DNA of 64,000 nucleotides from Cyclospora cayetanensis (GCF_002999335.1 NW_020312136.1:62001-126000); one strand, 5' to 3'. Shown: positions 12,549-26,814, counted from the first letter of the stretch. The notes: generated by a model from the letters alone, not told the origin. Translations and numbers: made by a program.

Positions 12549-15210
12549 CTGCAAGGGAGTGCAGGTGTGTCAAGGATCTTAGACTAGCGAAACAGTCATA
12601 TCCGCCAGGTAGTGCTAGACAGTCGATAAAGTAGAGCAGTGAAGGTTGAAAGAGAATAGAAGCATGGCAATAGAGTAATGAGACGCGCATTCACTACGAT
12701 GGCAGGGAGCCACCAGTTGCATGGCTGCAGAAAGGGACTTCCTTGAAGACTGCTCCGGTACACAGTACGACGCTACGTAGTATGTAAGCCAACATACAGG
12801 CGTATGTGAATGATGAGAAGATGTCAGTTGACGCCAAAATCCCGATAGGGCCCTCGTGTTATGCTTTTCCTTGAGAATAACCAGTTCAGGGAAAGTAGAG
12901 ATCGTTTGTGTGGGCCTTCACAGCGTCTGCAAAAGCTCTAGTCCGTCTATTGTTTGGCTAAGACAAACTAGGTGTAGTCAAACCATATTATTCAGTCAGC
13001 ATCGGAGTGAATACAATTTGGAAGAAAGCTACTTTGATGATTAGTGTCCGTTTGCTGCTTGGAAGGGCTGGTGCCGCAATATAAGAGTATATAGTATGCC
13101 TGCCTCAGCGAATTCAAAGTGTACGAATAGCTTTACTGCGCAAAGGCTGTAGCTACTTCTATCCATGAGGTCTTTTCTTCCATTGTGCTGGACACTCTGT
13201 AGGATGAAGAACAGGGGGGTGGATATCTATCTCTGAAAAATATTATAGCTCTCCTTTAAAACTAGGCTGCGGGGTTCTTCGTCAGGCTGGGGTGAATGGG
13301 CACTGCATTTGCAGATTCTTGTGCTCGTTACTGGGTACATTCTCACGTGAATATGCTCTACACGGTGCGCGAACCTGCTTTGAATAGTCTGGTTCGCATC
13401 AGCTTGCCAGCTAACTCACGAATTCGGGAGAACGAAGAAATCAGCGAAGAAGGCTTCCTCCTCCGTATCAAGTGCATAATATATATACCGTCTGGCGATT
13501 GGGAGCCATGCTATTCGTTTAGTGTTTTTCGGAAACAAGCTTGCCTCTTGTGGTGTTACTTACCCCAAAGGGAATAGAAATGGCACGGGGCTCACATTAT
13601 CCTTAGTATGAAATCTGGAGAAAGAGAGAGGCATATATACATACAGCAACAAGCACACATGCGTACATATGGTTGGTTACAAAAAAGCCATCTGTGTGTG
13701 CTTTGCCTAGGAAGCCCTGCGCATGTGTTATGATTACTCAGCTGTGCCAGGTACTTCGCGGTTTTACGAAAAGGTGCCCACATACCCGCTGTATTGCTTT
13801 GTGTATGAGAGAGTGCATCAAGACATTTTCCAGTCATCCTGGGTTTTGCTTTCAAGATTTGCCGTGCACGGTTGAATCTAGTGCAAGCCACCCAATGCGC
13901 TTGATTGTAATTCGTGCTCATGCCTGTCTATACTCTTTTAATCCTTGAACGTTTTTGACATTTTTCTTACATGAACACGTCAGGGACTGTGCCTTGATTC
14001 CTCAATGTGTTTGTTGGGGAAGCGGGCTGTCGGACCGCCCAGGTTTCCCCTTACCAGTAGTCTGCTACTACCGGTCTACACTTCAAATTATGCTAACAGC
14101 AAGCAGCAGAGCACTGATATATCGGTGGGCTCGAGGGGATTTTCAGGCGGTGATGTGAGCTCTACTCGAGGTCTGTAGAAGATTTTCTCAGACCTGCGGC
14201 ACTTCGACCTATAAATCTACCAAACAGCAAGCCATAGCAACACGTCCTTCATATTCTAGAATATCATCGAATCCTCCTCAAATTGTCTGTGCATTTCTGC
14301 AGCTTGACTTTGGTGGAAATTTATCTCTCGAAAGATCAGCATATTGCATGTATTCAAATCAGAGGAACGAGTACTAACAGTTTTCTATGTACTGTAAGCT
14401 TGTAGCAGGGTTTTATCGCTGCTTCTACAATTCCCAGAGAAGTCTCTCAGCAAAATCTGTACCACAGCTTTCAGGCACAGTGTTGTCTTGGAGAATCCAA
14501 GAACTTTTACTCTTGGAGTGTCCTGAAGCCACAGGATCTCTAGCCTACAAGGGGCAAGGACAAACACGGTGCAAGCAGCTGAACACTCTGAGAGTTTTGT
14601 GCAAAACAGAATATCCGTACATAGTAGATTTGCTTATCGGCACAAAGTTCATAGGGCCTTACAGGGCAAATATAACACTGATCTGCAAGAAAGAATGTGC
14701 AAGCACAGACAAATCGTGGATCCACCAAGTAGTTACATCATATGCACATGCAAATTGAGACTTGGTAAGCAAACACTTAAGAGGCGTAGCATTTAAACTC
14801 TAGTCATGCAAAAAGCACTGGCCAATAGCAGGATTAACCACTGCATAGCACTTCTCCCTGCGGTGAACCATCTGTGTGTGCCCACGCCAGCTCCACTGCA
14901 AGAAATGGTTAGACGGATAAAGCCGGAGTATCGATAGCTTTTTCTGTTTCATTATAAAGAAGAATTTGAACTCTTCCTCAGAAAGCTTCGCACAATGCAA
15001 TAACACTTGATCTGCAGGTGTTCTGTTAGAGCTGAAAGCAGTTATACCATTGACCGTGGTCTGGGCGAAAAGTGTAGATCAAGCATAGATGATCCTTGAA
15101 GCTTTGCAAAATATTGTGGAAATTCATGGTTTATGAGCAGATCTTCGCATAACACACCTCCTTAGCAGTACCAGATAAACGCCGATTCATTCCCCTTTGA
15201 TGCTTTTGAG
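12549..15210. other. Sparse stretch, mostly without supported genes
   Basis: Besides the missing 5' part of the 12.3-12.5 kb gene, only short frames occur. A plus-strand segment at 14387-14560 (AGFYRCFYNSQ... SGTVLSWR... LAYKG) faintly resembles the thumb/connection part of a gypsy reverse transcriptase, but too weakly to call. Confidence 0.4.
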
Positions 15211-15748
15211 GATCGGAGGTTCCGCGGATGAAGTGGGACTGTGTGCCGCAAAAGGATTTATAAATGAGACTGCGAGTAGTGTAGCTGTTTGCCCTCTGCT
15301 TGCTGTTGCAAAGGCCACCGCAGCTGATGTAGCTGGTTGCCGCAGCTGCAGCCACCAGAGTGATGTAGGCGCAGCAACTCAAGGACTTCAGCGGGAAAAC
15401 AGTAATAGTGCAATAGGCACACACGTAAGCACTATGGATTCAAATAAATATGAGAGGCTTGATGCTGATATATTTCAATTGGACATTCAGAAAGGCATTG
15501 CCAACTCTATTCGACTGTGTGGGTCATTGCTGTAGACTTTGGTCGGCAGCAGCAAGCAGCACCACAACAGCCGTGGAAATTACAAAGTTTGCTGCGAACA
15601 ATTCTAGTGCGCACAATGTTTCAGCACTAAAAATAACGCACTATGTTTAAAGACATACGCGACATTGGCATCAGCCACACAAACTCAAACAGCAACCGCT
15701 GCAACAGCACCAGTGGCAGTCGCAGAGACAGCAGGAAAAAGAACAAGA

Positions 15749-17808
15749 ATGACTGAAACGGAACTACATGAGATCAACAGCTTGGTAACAGCAGCAAGAA
15801 AGATGGACGTGGCATCCATCCTGCTGCATGCCAACGCGATAATGCTTCAACAACAGCAGGAACTGCAGCAGCCATTCTTTGTTCCCACAAGGACGGGGGA
15901 AGATAAGTTGCAAGTCCAGCTGATACAGTGTCGCGAAGCCTTGATACAGCTGCAGCACAAAAGCAGCGCCGCAGCCGCTGCCGCTGTCGCTGTTGCTGCA
16001 GCAATACCTGGCAGGAGCTTACAATCTAGAGACAGGCGGCCACTTCTCTACACTGAAGCTACATCAGAGGCGTGGACCGATTTGTTGCAGGTCCATACAT
16101 TAACGAATTGCTCACTTTTGAGCATGCGAGTACATATTCAGTTGTTGCGACCACTGCCTCAGCAGTATTGCAATGTTCTTGTTGCTACTGAGCCCTCGAC
16201 TTTGTTCTCATTGTCTGCTACGCTGTAGAGTTTATTGACGCCCGAATGCCACTATATGCGTTCCGTTGCTTGTTACTTGTGATTCTGCAGAGTATACGCA
16301 GCATTTGCTCCCTACATAACGCTATGATGCAGCTCCAGGAGCCCCCAATGTCCACTTGTGCAGCCGCTGCTGTACGAGAGTTACTCCAAGATATTGACAC
16401 AGTCTGCCGCTACAGCCGAAACAGCAAAAAAAAGAAACAAGAGTATCAGTATGAATGGGAACAATGCCACCACAAATGGAGCCTACAAGAGCAGAGCCAC
16501 TGGTGGCAGCAGTACCAGCATGTACAGCAGCAAGAACAGCATCAAAAACATCACCTTGATCTGGTGCAGAAAGAGGTAAAGACACTGCATCACCAGTTAA
16601 ACAAATGGTTGCAGCATCACGACACTGACGGTGAAAAAAATACTCCAGTAGCGCAAAGTGCAGAAGGCGTAGCAGCCGCTGGAGCAGCAGCCACGGCCAA
16701 GGCAGTTACCAGAGTGCTAACCAGGCAGAAGCAGCCCTGGAAACGTTCAGACTCTTTGAACGACAGTAAAGAGAGCAGCAGCATCAACGCTAGCCAAGTA
16801 AGTAGCGACGAAAGCCGCAGCAGCAGCGGAAGAAGTTTTAGTGGGAGTAGCGAAAAGAGCAGTAGCGATAGTAAACAGAGCAGAACTTCAAGGTCAAACA
16901 GCAGTGACACAAGTAGCAGCAGTGGTGTCAGCAACGATAGTGACACTGCTGCACACACTGTCTGCCAAAAATCACTATCAAACGCAATATCGGCGTCAGA
17001 AACAAATAAACGGATTCTCACTGAAAAAGCACAAGAAGCAGCGACCGAAACAGCTCCTAAAATGCAGCAGCACGGAAGAAAGAGAAATGGAGATGAGGGT
17101 AAGACGGGCTAGACGGCGAACGTACAGCAAGCGTGTAGCTCCAGGAACTATATGGAAATCATGGACCAACAACTAGAAACTCAATCAAAGTGGGAAAGTG
17201 TCTACGCGAGGCTTGTATACACAAGCGTTGTGCTACTATACACGTAACGCATTTGGCTAGGTAGTTCGTCTGCATAGCGTGGAGAATTCGTGGCATGTGC
17301 ACACCTCAAGGAAGCCCATGGTTTACAGTGGTCTCTTCTTTTTTCCACAAGTGTGCGCCTTGCATGGAGGTGACCTGTGCAAACTATGACGGTTACAGCT
17401 CCTGCTACCGTTGCACGGTTATTTGTTCAGCCCCTCAACCTCTATTTTCTGTGTTTTTACACCTCCTGGGCTGTCGTGTCTAACCAATCACAGCAGCCCT
17501 AGTGCGCCCCAAATTTGCCCTCCTCATCACCTAAATCTGAGTGTTTCGATAAATTCAATATCTAGAAAAAAGCTTGCAACAACACGCAAAATGATATCGG
17601 GTCAATCCTCAAGCCTGAAAAGCTCCAGGAATGCTCACCAGAGCTCAGCGGTACTGCAAATCGCGAATATGCGCGTCTGCCGCGATTGGGTATGTCGTAC
17701 GCATCAGCAGCCACTGCATCTAGCCCATCCATCATACTATCATTTGACGCCACTACGAATGCATCTTCGTCCGTGGTGAACACAATGGCATCATGGCAGA
17801 CAAAATAA
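15749..17808 (+). CDS. Q/S-rich hypothetical protein with coiled-coil segments
   Basis: Three exons are inferred: 15749-16090, 16291-17098 and 17573-17808. Intron 1 (16091-16290) has donor CAG|GTCCAT and acceptor TGATTCTGCAG, phase 0. It joins a helix ending TSEAWTDLLQ to SIRSICSLHNAMMQL. Intron 2 (17099-17572) starts GTAAGA in phase 1 and restores a coding-like C-terminus ending in TAA; read through, the frame would stop at 17112. The product is about 461 aa: an N-terminal helix, a Q/H-rich coiled coil (HVQQQEQHQKHHLDLVQKEV) and a long Ser-rich acidic/basic region. The chosen ATG is the first in frame, but coding-like exons upstream (15211-15424 ending at GTAAGC, and 15550 to about 15590) suggest a longer N-terminus. 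Intron 2 is less certain because the opposite strand is open too. Function unknown. Confidence 0.5.
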
Positions 17809-20192
17809 TCCTCTATTCGCTTATTATTTATGCTGAATATGTGTACTAACAGTGCTCGTTGTCTCTAGGAGGATTTCAATAATTGGTAGCTCTCTGTTGT
17901 CGCTGACTTGATTACTTTTCTCATGCAGCTTAGCTGCGTCTACTACTTATGGGGCTGTAGAGTCCGAAGTTGCTTAAATACAGGCATGGAACGACCTTCC
18001 TCAGTCTTGCCGCTTTTAAGATTTCCCTTTAAACTATATTGGACACCTTCATGCCTCAGGTTTTTCTGCGACAGATGCAGTAGCTACAGCCAGTGGTGCT
18101 GCTTGGTTGCGTGAGTTGATCTCTCTTCCAAACCACCCAAAATCGCTTATCATGCATTTGATTTTGTCTTTGCGATAATGACAAAAAGCCAATGCTTACC
18201 CATGGTTGCTCCGTAAGTACAGCTATTCCCTGCTTTGCTGATTATTAAAACTATTCAATTGGCATAGCCCTACGTGGTTGGCCGTGCTAGTTTTTCCTAC
18301 CATCCAGCAGGCAATCCAATGACAAAACCACCCCTACGGTGCTGCGTTCTGGAAGCAAGAATCGTCTCGGTCCGCAAAAAACACGTTTGCACAATGGTCT
18401 GCTTCACACAACGGGGGAAGATTTTACTATGGCAGATGGTGCAGCCACAGCGATACAGAATTATGCAACAAAAGTAAAGGTACCGGCAAGAACAGAGCAA
18501 GTCGTTCTGCGTTGACATGAGATTGAACAGAAAAAGCTACAGCCTGAACACCGTCTAAATAATGCACTGCATAAATAGAAGAACAGTCGTATCTATTTCC
18601 TAGAGCACGAGAGGCTGCCCAAAGAAAAGAGCAGTACATGGGGAGGGAGAATATGGCTGGCCAGAATAGTGCGAAAAGGTGACCACTTCACTGGGTGGGC
18701 ACTACCATGACCCGAATCGGATGATGCGTTGCAAAGTTTTGGGGCGCATTCGGTTTCCCTCACACTCCCACACAGCTAGTCCAAATCAATGTGGTATTTT
18801 CCCTTGTTCCATGTTTCTCCTGCGCTGCTAGTAGCTTCCCCGTTCCTGGAAAAGAAAAAGGCGTTGCAGTGCAAAATGGCAGACCAGCAACAATTTACTT
18901 GGGTAGAAACCAAATCATATTGGTACATTCTGGCCCTAGCAGCTACCGGAATAGTGGCCAAAAACACAATGCCCATATGTGTTATTGTTTCATGCCCTGA
19001 CAGGATGCTTCATGACTGCGAAAAGTACCTCCTACTGTAAATCCAAAAAACATTAGAAGCACGGAAAATATCCAGTGATATTGTACTGATTGATAAACCC
19101 ATAAAAGTACTTTATCAACTGAACTTTTTGGTACCTGTAGGAGTAGCAATCATCATTGTAACAGCACAGAAAATGTGCTGCAGTCGAAAAGAAAATGGGT
19201 AAGACAATTTCCTCAGGGCATCTGTAGTAGTGCAGGTACGGCTTTTAAGATTCTGCCATCACACGAATGTTTGTCAAAGAAACCAGTTGGGTTCGCAAAG
19301 CTCGAGGTGGAAAGCCTTGGTCACCTTTATGGAGCCGAACTTTTTCATGAAATGCCTGAAAGCAGCGAAACTTGATTCAGCTGAAAATTGATTCCCAGTA
19401 GCGCCAATGGAAATATGTTCAACGTGCGGCCAAAATTACATGTGGTAGGCAGGCTGGAGACGAAGGTTTTACTATTCTGAGGGTGATCCAATAAGCTGCT
19501 TCTGCCAGTGCACTGCCGCTCCTGCGAATACTATCTTAAGGGCAAAATCGACACTCATAAACGTCCTTTTCTTAGCGGACAATCTCAAGGTGATCTAGTA
19601 TGCTGAAAGTGATATTATGGAGGGGCCAACATTTTCTGTGAAATATGTCACCAGAAATCGACCAAACCACCCAAAAGTCTCGTGTAGGATTCTGCAACGA
19701 AATCCCATTTCGAGGACACCCTATCTTAAGGGAACAGGTACTAATTGTCAGTGCAGAAACCCCACGTCAGGGGCACCACTCCTGTCCCAGCTCTTGCCAG
19801 TGTGGACTTTACTCTTGTCCCTCCAGGTGTTATTAAGTGCAGCTTCTCCAAACATCAAGTAAATGAAGCTCAGACATCTTTTTAGAAAATAGTCGAGATG
19901 GGACTACGGCAGTAAGCAACAGCAGTACCTCTAACAGTCTATAGTATCAGCGGGCGTGCTAAAATCAGCCATGGCATGATGGTTTCAAAAGCGCTGGAAC
20001 AAGCGCGGCTGTAACAGCAGCACCAGAGCCACCGTGTCAAACTAGTAGATATAGAGTGTTGATCTAAGTTTGCTGCGTAATGCGGCAGAGCAAAGGTTTT
20101 CGCCCACAGCAGCAGGGTTTGGGTATTCTCAGTGTAATGCTGGCGGAGCAGTGGCTATTACCGATGGAAGAGAGCCAAAATAGGTTTTGCAG
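17809..20192. other. Sparse stretch without a supported complete gene
   Basis: AT-richer DNA with short frames. A pyrimidine-rich acceptor at about 17929 (TTTTCTCATGCAG) precedes a 60-codon frame of ordinary composition, and two short coding-like runs at 19963-20034 and 20055-20177 probably belong to the gene whose exons begin at 20193. Nothing else is supported. Confidence 0.35.
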
Positions 20193-20626
20193 GAATCATT
20201 TCAAAGTTTTTCCTTGGAGAGAGAAGCTTGGCTTCATGCAGTTGCGAGAGAATGGCGCACGGCCCCGCGTTCGATGGAGCAAAATGATGGTTCATTCACA
20301 AAGAAACATACTAGACAGTACTCTAGCATGGACTGTGCATCCATCTCTGCTGAAAATTATTGCGGTGCGTAAATCGTATGAAGCAGTTGCTGAACTTGCT
20401 TGTTAGCACGAGAAACTTTACTTACAATACTTGTAGGATCTCTGGCTTGCGCTACTAAGGGTACAGCAGGATATTCAAGAAGTTCGGGAAAGCATAAATC
20501 ACATCTAGCACAATCAACTCCAGTGGCGGCCCTCCATCGATGCCGCTGTCATTACTGCTCCAGCCGCAACGCCGACAGAGTCCCTAGCTGCGGAATTCTC
20601 TGTCCGCCCTCCCACTTCCCGCAGAG
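20193..20626 (+). CDS. Hypothetical protein, internal exons
   Basis: Exon 20193-20364 starts after TTTTGCAG and ends at G|GTGCGT in phase 1. Exon 20437-20626 starts after TACTTGTAG and ends at a strong donor AGAG|GTAAGG in phase 2. Joined, they read without a stop through a helical segment (SLEREAWLHAVAREWRTAPR) and a Cys/His-containing segment (HRCRCHYCSSRNAD). The 5' and 3' ends were not resolved: coding-like DNA precedes (19963-20177) and follows (20.7-21.0 kb, A/S-rich). No family recognised. The CxCxxC-type cluster could bind a metal, but this is only a suggestion. Confidence 0.4.
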
Positions 20627-23600
20627 GTAAGGCAGTTCTGCAGGTTTTTATCGACTCGATCGTGAGCAGCTCCAAATGCGAAATTTCGGGAACCTTGACT
20701 CATGACCACTCATTCCGCAGCCGATCCACCAGTCGCTTATCTGCATGCATGCTTGCGCTGCTATTTTGATACTGGTGCAAGACGCTGCTGTGGCGTCTGA
20801 TGTTCTGTGGGGCTCACTGCTCAGCAGCCTCTGCAGCTACCCCTACGGCTGCCTCTGCATCCCCAGGATGTGTCTGTGATGCAGCATATAGCCTCGCGGG
20901 AAAACATTGGGCTAGTTCCTTTTTTTTCCCGGATAAAATGTCATAAAACTTTACGGGGCCTGTTACTAGAGCACGAACAGAAGGCGGCAGCTGGTGCCCT
21001 TCCTCTTTTTTGAGAACTACTTGTACGAGTCTCAAAAACCCAAGTGAGCTCTAAGCTTACTTGGTTGGAGTATTTCTTGGAAATCCCATTAGCTAGCAGC
21101 CGTTGTCGCGTAGCTGCAGCAGCAATTGCGGGAGTTCGGCGAACCGCACCGTGCCACAGCAGCTATGTCTATAAATAATATGCATTATGTAGGAAAGAAA
21201 AGGCATAAATTGAGTGCCTGACAGCAGAAACGATTTAGACAAACTACGTAGCAGTAAACATTTCTGTAGGCATGATCCACACGGAGGTAACATCGTATAC
21301 GGGTCCACCCTATGAGGCTTGGGTAAGAGAGAGCCAGCCGCTTCCCTTCCTTACATCTTCCTTAAAAGATTATCCGCTTTGCACCTAGCAAATCGCCTAG
21401 CGTTTGTGCAGCCGTGATCCCAGAAAACTGCCCAGCGGGCTAAATGGAAGGAGCTCAGCGCAGGAAGAATAGTAGGGATGAAAGACTGAGATCTACATTT
21501 CCAGGCGTGGGATACGTATGTCAAAGGCTGCTTATATTGGATCTTAAGTTGTGAGCTTGTTACTTATTGTTTCTTTGGGCTGCGAGCAACAGAGTCCGTA
21601 GCGGGTGATTGTAGTGTTCACAGGGAACAAGGGCTTGATGAGGGTAGGCGCTAATGAAGCCAACTTGCTCGTCGAATGATGGAAACAGCACTGTTGCAGC
21701 CCTCGACGAGCGGTACTGGCAAGGCTAAGCCTTAGGCATGGAATTCCTCTCCTCTCTGGCTGTTTCGGTGTGGCTGTTTAGGCCTGTCTTCTCTTTAGAT
21801 TTGCTGGTCTCTTTGCATCCAAGTAGATGTATCACTCCTCATTGGGAGACTACAGATCAGAGCACAAGAAAATATACGTAGCTTGATAAAGCACCCGAAT
21901 CGAACGTGTAGGAACTTTGCAAGGCTTAAATTACCCCTCAGGTGTATCTCTTCTCATGCCGTGCCGTCAATGCCATAGGCGTCTAGGGTGAGGGCGCCGC
22001 TTGCTGCAGGGGCATAAAGGCTTCAGGGTCAGCTCCCTTCCTGATAAAACTAAAGCGCTTTTCTACAGGCTCTCGTGAACACAGATTTGGTCAAGCGTGA
22101 GCAACGTACTAGGTTGCATGAATATTCATGGATTCGTTTGTAGCCACCAGTTTTGGGGCGTTAAAGACACATTATTTTACTGCATTTGTCGAAAATTTCG
22201 TTTTCCATGGTTGTAGTGTCCTGCTCCCAATCCAGGGTCAGAAAAGATTCGCACCATAAGACAGCCTGTAGATTTCACCCCATGAGGCAACATGGGCAAT
22301 GCTTTGTAAGAATAGACTACATCGTATCATGGAGGTGTTCTAAATTCTGCTGCCTCGAGAGTAGCAAAGATGTAAGTGGAGGGTCTGAGGGAACCTACGG
22401 AAGCCTTATTGCTGTTGGTTTCCGATAATGCCACACGATTGAATTTCCGTACTCAAAAAGCAGTCCTCACTCACAAGTAGCTTGCGCTCATGAACAAATG
22501 CTGACATGCTTCTCCTGCAAGGATGCTGATCTTGCCTTTCACCAAAAATTATAAAAGAAGTACGGCTATATATATGCAGTTGAATTTGAAAAGACTTTGT
22601 GCGCGTTAACTCTTAACAAGAAAATTTAAAGGAGGCAAGCAATTTGAGGGAAACTATTAGGTCAAATGCAGTGTAATCCGAGGCCAACTCTGCCATCCTC
22701 CTCCAGTGAGCTTGAGTTGAACTGAACAATCTCGTTATATGCTTTGACAACGATAAGAATATGTCTGTCAAGCAATAAGCACCGGCCTGCTACGAACTCA
22801 ACTTCCTACAGTATGCTGCAGCAGGATAAGCAACTCATGAAGTGTAAACTCTGGCATGTGGAGCGCAAGCCTTTACGCTAGCACTTTCGTGACTCATAGC
22901 CTCAGCATCCAAACAAATCCGTATCACATAAGATATTAGATGCGATTCCAATTTGTTTGCGGCTGTTTCTCAACCTATGCACGTGTCCCCGAACAACCTG
23001 ATATCCTACTTTACTTAGGCCAGCGGATCACAAAAAAGGCCGCAGAGGCTAAATTAATGTGCCTATGCCTTCCTTTGACGCGGCCTACACACGCACAGAG
23101 CTGCATTCCTGGGGCAAGAAAATTTGCTATAGAAGCCACGCACACAATGATCCCCGATTGTCACACTGCACCAAAGCCACTACAAGTCGAGGTGATTTTT
23201 TCACAGATAAGAAAGAAAGTTATGAAGGTAGCTATGGCTCGTGAGAGCACAAGCCATAGCATACTGGCTGCACCCACTTGACTGCCCGGCGCTGCGCATG
23301 ACTTCCAAACGATCGCTACAGGTGCTAAACCTCGACTAAGGGAAAAATATCCATTGAAGACTAGCGCCGTGAATGTGAACTGAGGTAAGTCGCGTTATCA
23401 CCATATTTTTGAGTTTTTCATGCAATTCGCCTAGCGCAGTTCCAACCAAGGTGAAGACCCAGACAATTCAGCCTGGTCCATGCATACCTTTAACTAAAGT
23501 TCAATTTGATCCGCACCAACACGTTGCAGCCTAGAGATCTTGCGCTTACTAAGTTATAAGATGCCCAATAGTGTGTGTGTTAGAGTCTTAACATTGTATA

Positions 23601-26600
23601 CAGGGACTCATCCTAGCGAACGGTACTCTTCCTGGAGTGCTGCCCTATAGACGGTTACCTGTAGCAGCTTCCCCATAGCACTGCAAATACACAATAGGCT
23701 CATCGAAACGTCTGGCTCCTGTGGACACGCGTCTATGCTGCCTATGTGCGCTTTACTTTTTCTAGTAAGATATTAGATCATGGGAGCCTAACAACATGTG
23801 TACTGAGCAGGCGATAAAGTAATTATTTATGGGACAGATCGTACCACGGCTGCAGTTCACTCAGGGGCACGATAGTCGTGGTAGCGCTCTGTAGGGTATT
23901 AGCTAGGCTTAGGCACTTTGTACAGCATTGGATATATTTAATTACGATTATGCAAAAATTCTCTAATTCTTTTTGCTAGTTTAATGTAATAGTCGGCGCG
24001 AAACAGGTCGACGTTAATACAACGGCAACCAACGGTGTCTGCAGCTTAATGGTTGTTATATGCAACAACAGCTTAATGCTCAGAGTGCCTAGATGGTGCA
24101 GCAACATGCAGCTTACTAATCTCCTTCCTTATTTCAGCACTCTGTGGGGTGAGGGAAGGTAGAAAGGGTGGTGGATTGCCTTTTGGAGAGACACTTGGGA
24201 ACTTCCTATCAAGTTTTTTTTTAATAGAGTTTGGGATTCAAGGCTTTTCAAATGGAGACCTTTGGTCAAGTGCACACACACTCACCGGATCATAAGGAAT
24301 CTGCCCAAAGCTAGAACCGAATTATTAGTGCCCATGGATTACCACCTAAAGCTACGACAGAACCTGCCCGACGAAGAAGGGTATGCCTCGCCATGGTGTG
24401 CAACAAGAGCTCCTGGAAGGTAGTAACACATGCTGGTGGTGATCAATGCCAAAGCCACTCTTCCTGTCGCCAAGCTTCTCATACGGATTCTTGAATGAAG
24501 CGGTGTCTCAAAACCTTCAAATCGATGCTTTTCTAACCCATAGTAAGTACATCTGACAGCTTAAAGTCTATCTTCCTCATGCATGGCTGTGCGAGTCGAA
24601 TGCAACAACACCACATGGATATTTGACGACACCCACATTTGTGGGTGTTGAAATTGAAGGATTTGCGGCAGCTGCGGCACCCCGTCGCAAGGAGCTCCAT
24701 TGGACATTCCTACGCTATGCGACAGCAAATCGTAATTGGAAAACGTGTAGCACTTCACTTTGGAGGACAAGGCTCAAGAGAATAGTGTCTTCTGATTCCT
24801 CGAGTTGGCTCGTTTTATCGTAGTAGGGCTGAGATTGGAGGACGCTGGCTGCTCAGTCTAAGGAGCTGAGGTGTAGTTTCATTCAGAGGCGCGTAAGAAT
24901 TAGAAGCTGCTGCACAAGCGGCAGCCGGTCACATCAGTAGTAGCTTGCAATCAACTAAAGCACCAGAAAATTGACTTGTCATATGAGTACGAGACACTAG
25001 ACATTTCGTTCCAAAGCATTCCTTCATACTGTTTCTCACCGCCCGGTTGATCTCTCTACCGGTTAGGAAAAGAGTCAGAAAGCAGGTTGGCGAAGGCGCT
25101 TTAAGTCAATCAGCCGACTACTGCCACTTTCCCTGTACCTCCTTTCGAATTTGTTCTGAGTGTCTACCTTTTTGCAAGAAGGGCTTCAGCGTGTATTATT
25201 GCTCTTTTAGTGCCCTCGGTGTGGCTTTTTGCAGTTAGTTACTACTGGCCGTAGACGATCCGCACTGCCTGAACGACAGAAAACTCTGCCTGCTCCAGTC
25301 CTTCTAGGGTCTTCGTGACGTAGCCCTCAGCCCCAAAAGTCACCAGACTTTAAAAGAATACCTGTCACTCCACAAGGACTCCCCCTCTCCTTTTTAAGGC
25401 CCGCGGGGTTTCAATCTCATGGGAGACCGGAAAGCCAGCGTACACAAGTTTGTGCTTACCTGTCATCCTGAACAGTAGTATTGACGCGCACAATAACTTA
25501 CGTACACGCTCATGCTGCGTATTTTAAGCCAGCATAGGTCACCCTGAGCTGCCGAGTCTATTTAAGCAACGCAGGTGCGCTAGCAGTACTCGACTAGACC
25601 TAACAAAAATGCTGGAGTTGGAACATCTTAAACGCAACTTCATGTGTTATGCTGTTCTCCCAGTGGTCTGAGCGTTTGATCGTTACTGGTCAGCATATGG
25701 TGCCTTAGAGTGCAAGAGTAGCTACAGTAATCCTATGATTAGTTACTGAACCTGTAAGCTCAGGTCTCTCAGCATTCCTTTATGAATGCTCTAGAAAATT
25801 TGAGCCCCTTTGTTGGTGCCTAGGCGTTGCTTCCCCAGCTCTCTGTACGGTTGTTGGGTTGCCGGACCTGCTGTACACTTAAAATACTGGTTTTTGGTGC
25901 GCAGTAGTTTGTATGCTTATTCCCCATGAGAAGGTTCCAAGTACTTGCGTGGGTAGCATCTTTCCACTTAAACTGCATCTAAGAAGACTTTGAAGGTTCT
26001 CTGTCATACCCCTGTCTTGCTTCGCCCGTGGCAGCTGCAGGCAACGTAGGCCCTTACGCTTTTTCTGACAGCCCTAGAGAGTGTGACTACTGATTTTTAT
26101 AAACAGCCTATCTCTCTGGAGTATATGCTGTGTTTCTGTACCTAGAAGTTGGGTTGACACTTTCGAAAGGGTAATGTGTAAAAGAGCAAACCCGGTACCC
26201 CACAGGACGCACCGGTTGGCTAGAGAAGAGTTATTACCACATCGTGAAAAATGTTTCATTTTTGCCTCTTAATAGTATATACTTTTATTTAGCATAGAAA
26301 TGGATGGAAAAGCGGGAGGCAGGGAAGGACAAGTAGCACCTAGAAGCCCCCGGCACCACAGTAGACAGTCGCTACCGACAGGACACTGTGCCGCACTTCT
26401 TGCCAGTCTGCATGGCATCTCTTTGCATCGAACCCTTCCTCAGAGCCGTGCAGAATAACACACTTAATCAAGTTCAGAGACGCGCATACGAACTTGATAC
26501 CTCCTCAGCTCATGCTTCGTCCGAACCCTGCTTGCGGCTGGGCTCAGCTGCGGGCTCTGCGATGAGCCAGTCTTAAACTGTGGACGCCGACGCCTCAGAT

Positions 26601-26814
26601 TAGGCACGCTACGCAGATTCACAGCAAGGGTTAGCCCTTAGACTGCTACTGTAGCAACACTCTCTCACTGCATGTCATCTTGTCCCCCTTGTGCTTCTCG
26701 ACGCATCTCGACGCATTCCTGGTCCAGGCATCCCCTTCTTCTCACATACTTTCCATCTGAGGGGCCATTGTACGCCCCCCTCCTTCTCTTCGTCTCGCAT
26801 CCTGGCAGTGGTGA
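20627..26814. other. Long sparse stretch
   Basis: About 6.2 kb in which, apart from likely 3' exons of the preceding gene at 20.7-21.0 kb, I see no convincing coding exon, RNA gene or repeat. Base composition is AT-richer than the gene-bearing parts and triplet CAG/CTG runs are nearly absent. Short exons without ATG could have been missed. Confidence 0.4.

Noticed and set aside
20506..20508. In-frame TAG in a helical plus-strand frame from 20437
   Set aside because: A different frame of the same exon is stop-free and matches the upstream exon phase and downstream GTAAGG donor, so no stop reassignment is needed.
21890..21925. Reverse-complement GTTCGATTC resembling a tRNA T-loop/B box
   Set aside because: The flanking stem does not pair fully and no acceptor or anticodon arm could be folded.
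24420..24540. Short frame (INAKATLPVAKLLIRI) suggestive of an integrase strand
   Set aside because: Too short and unsupported by neighbouring motifs.
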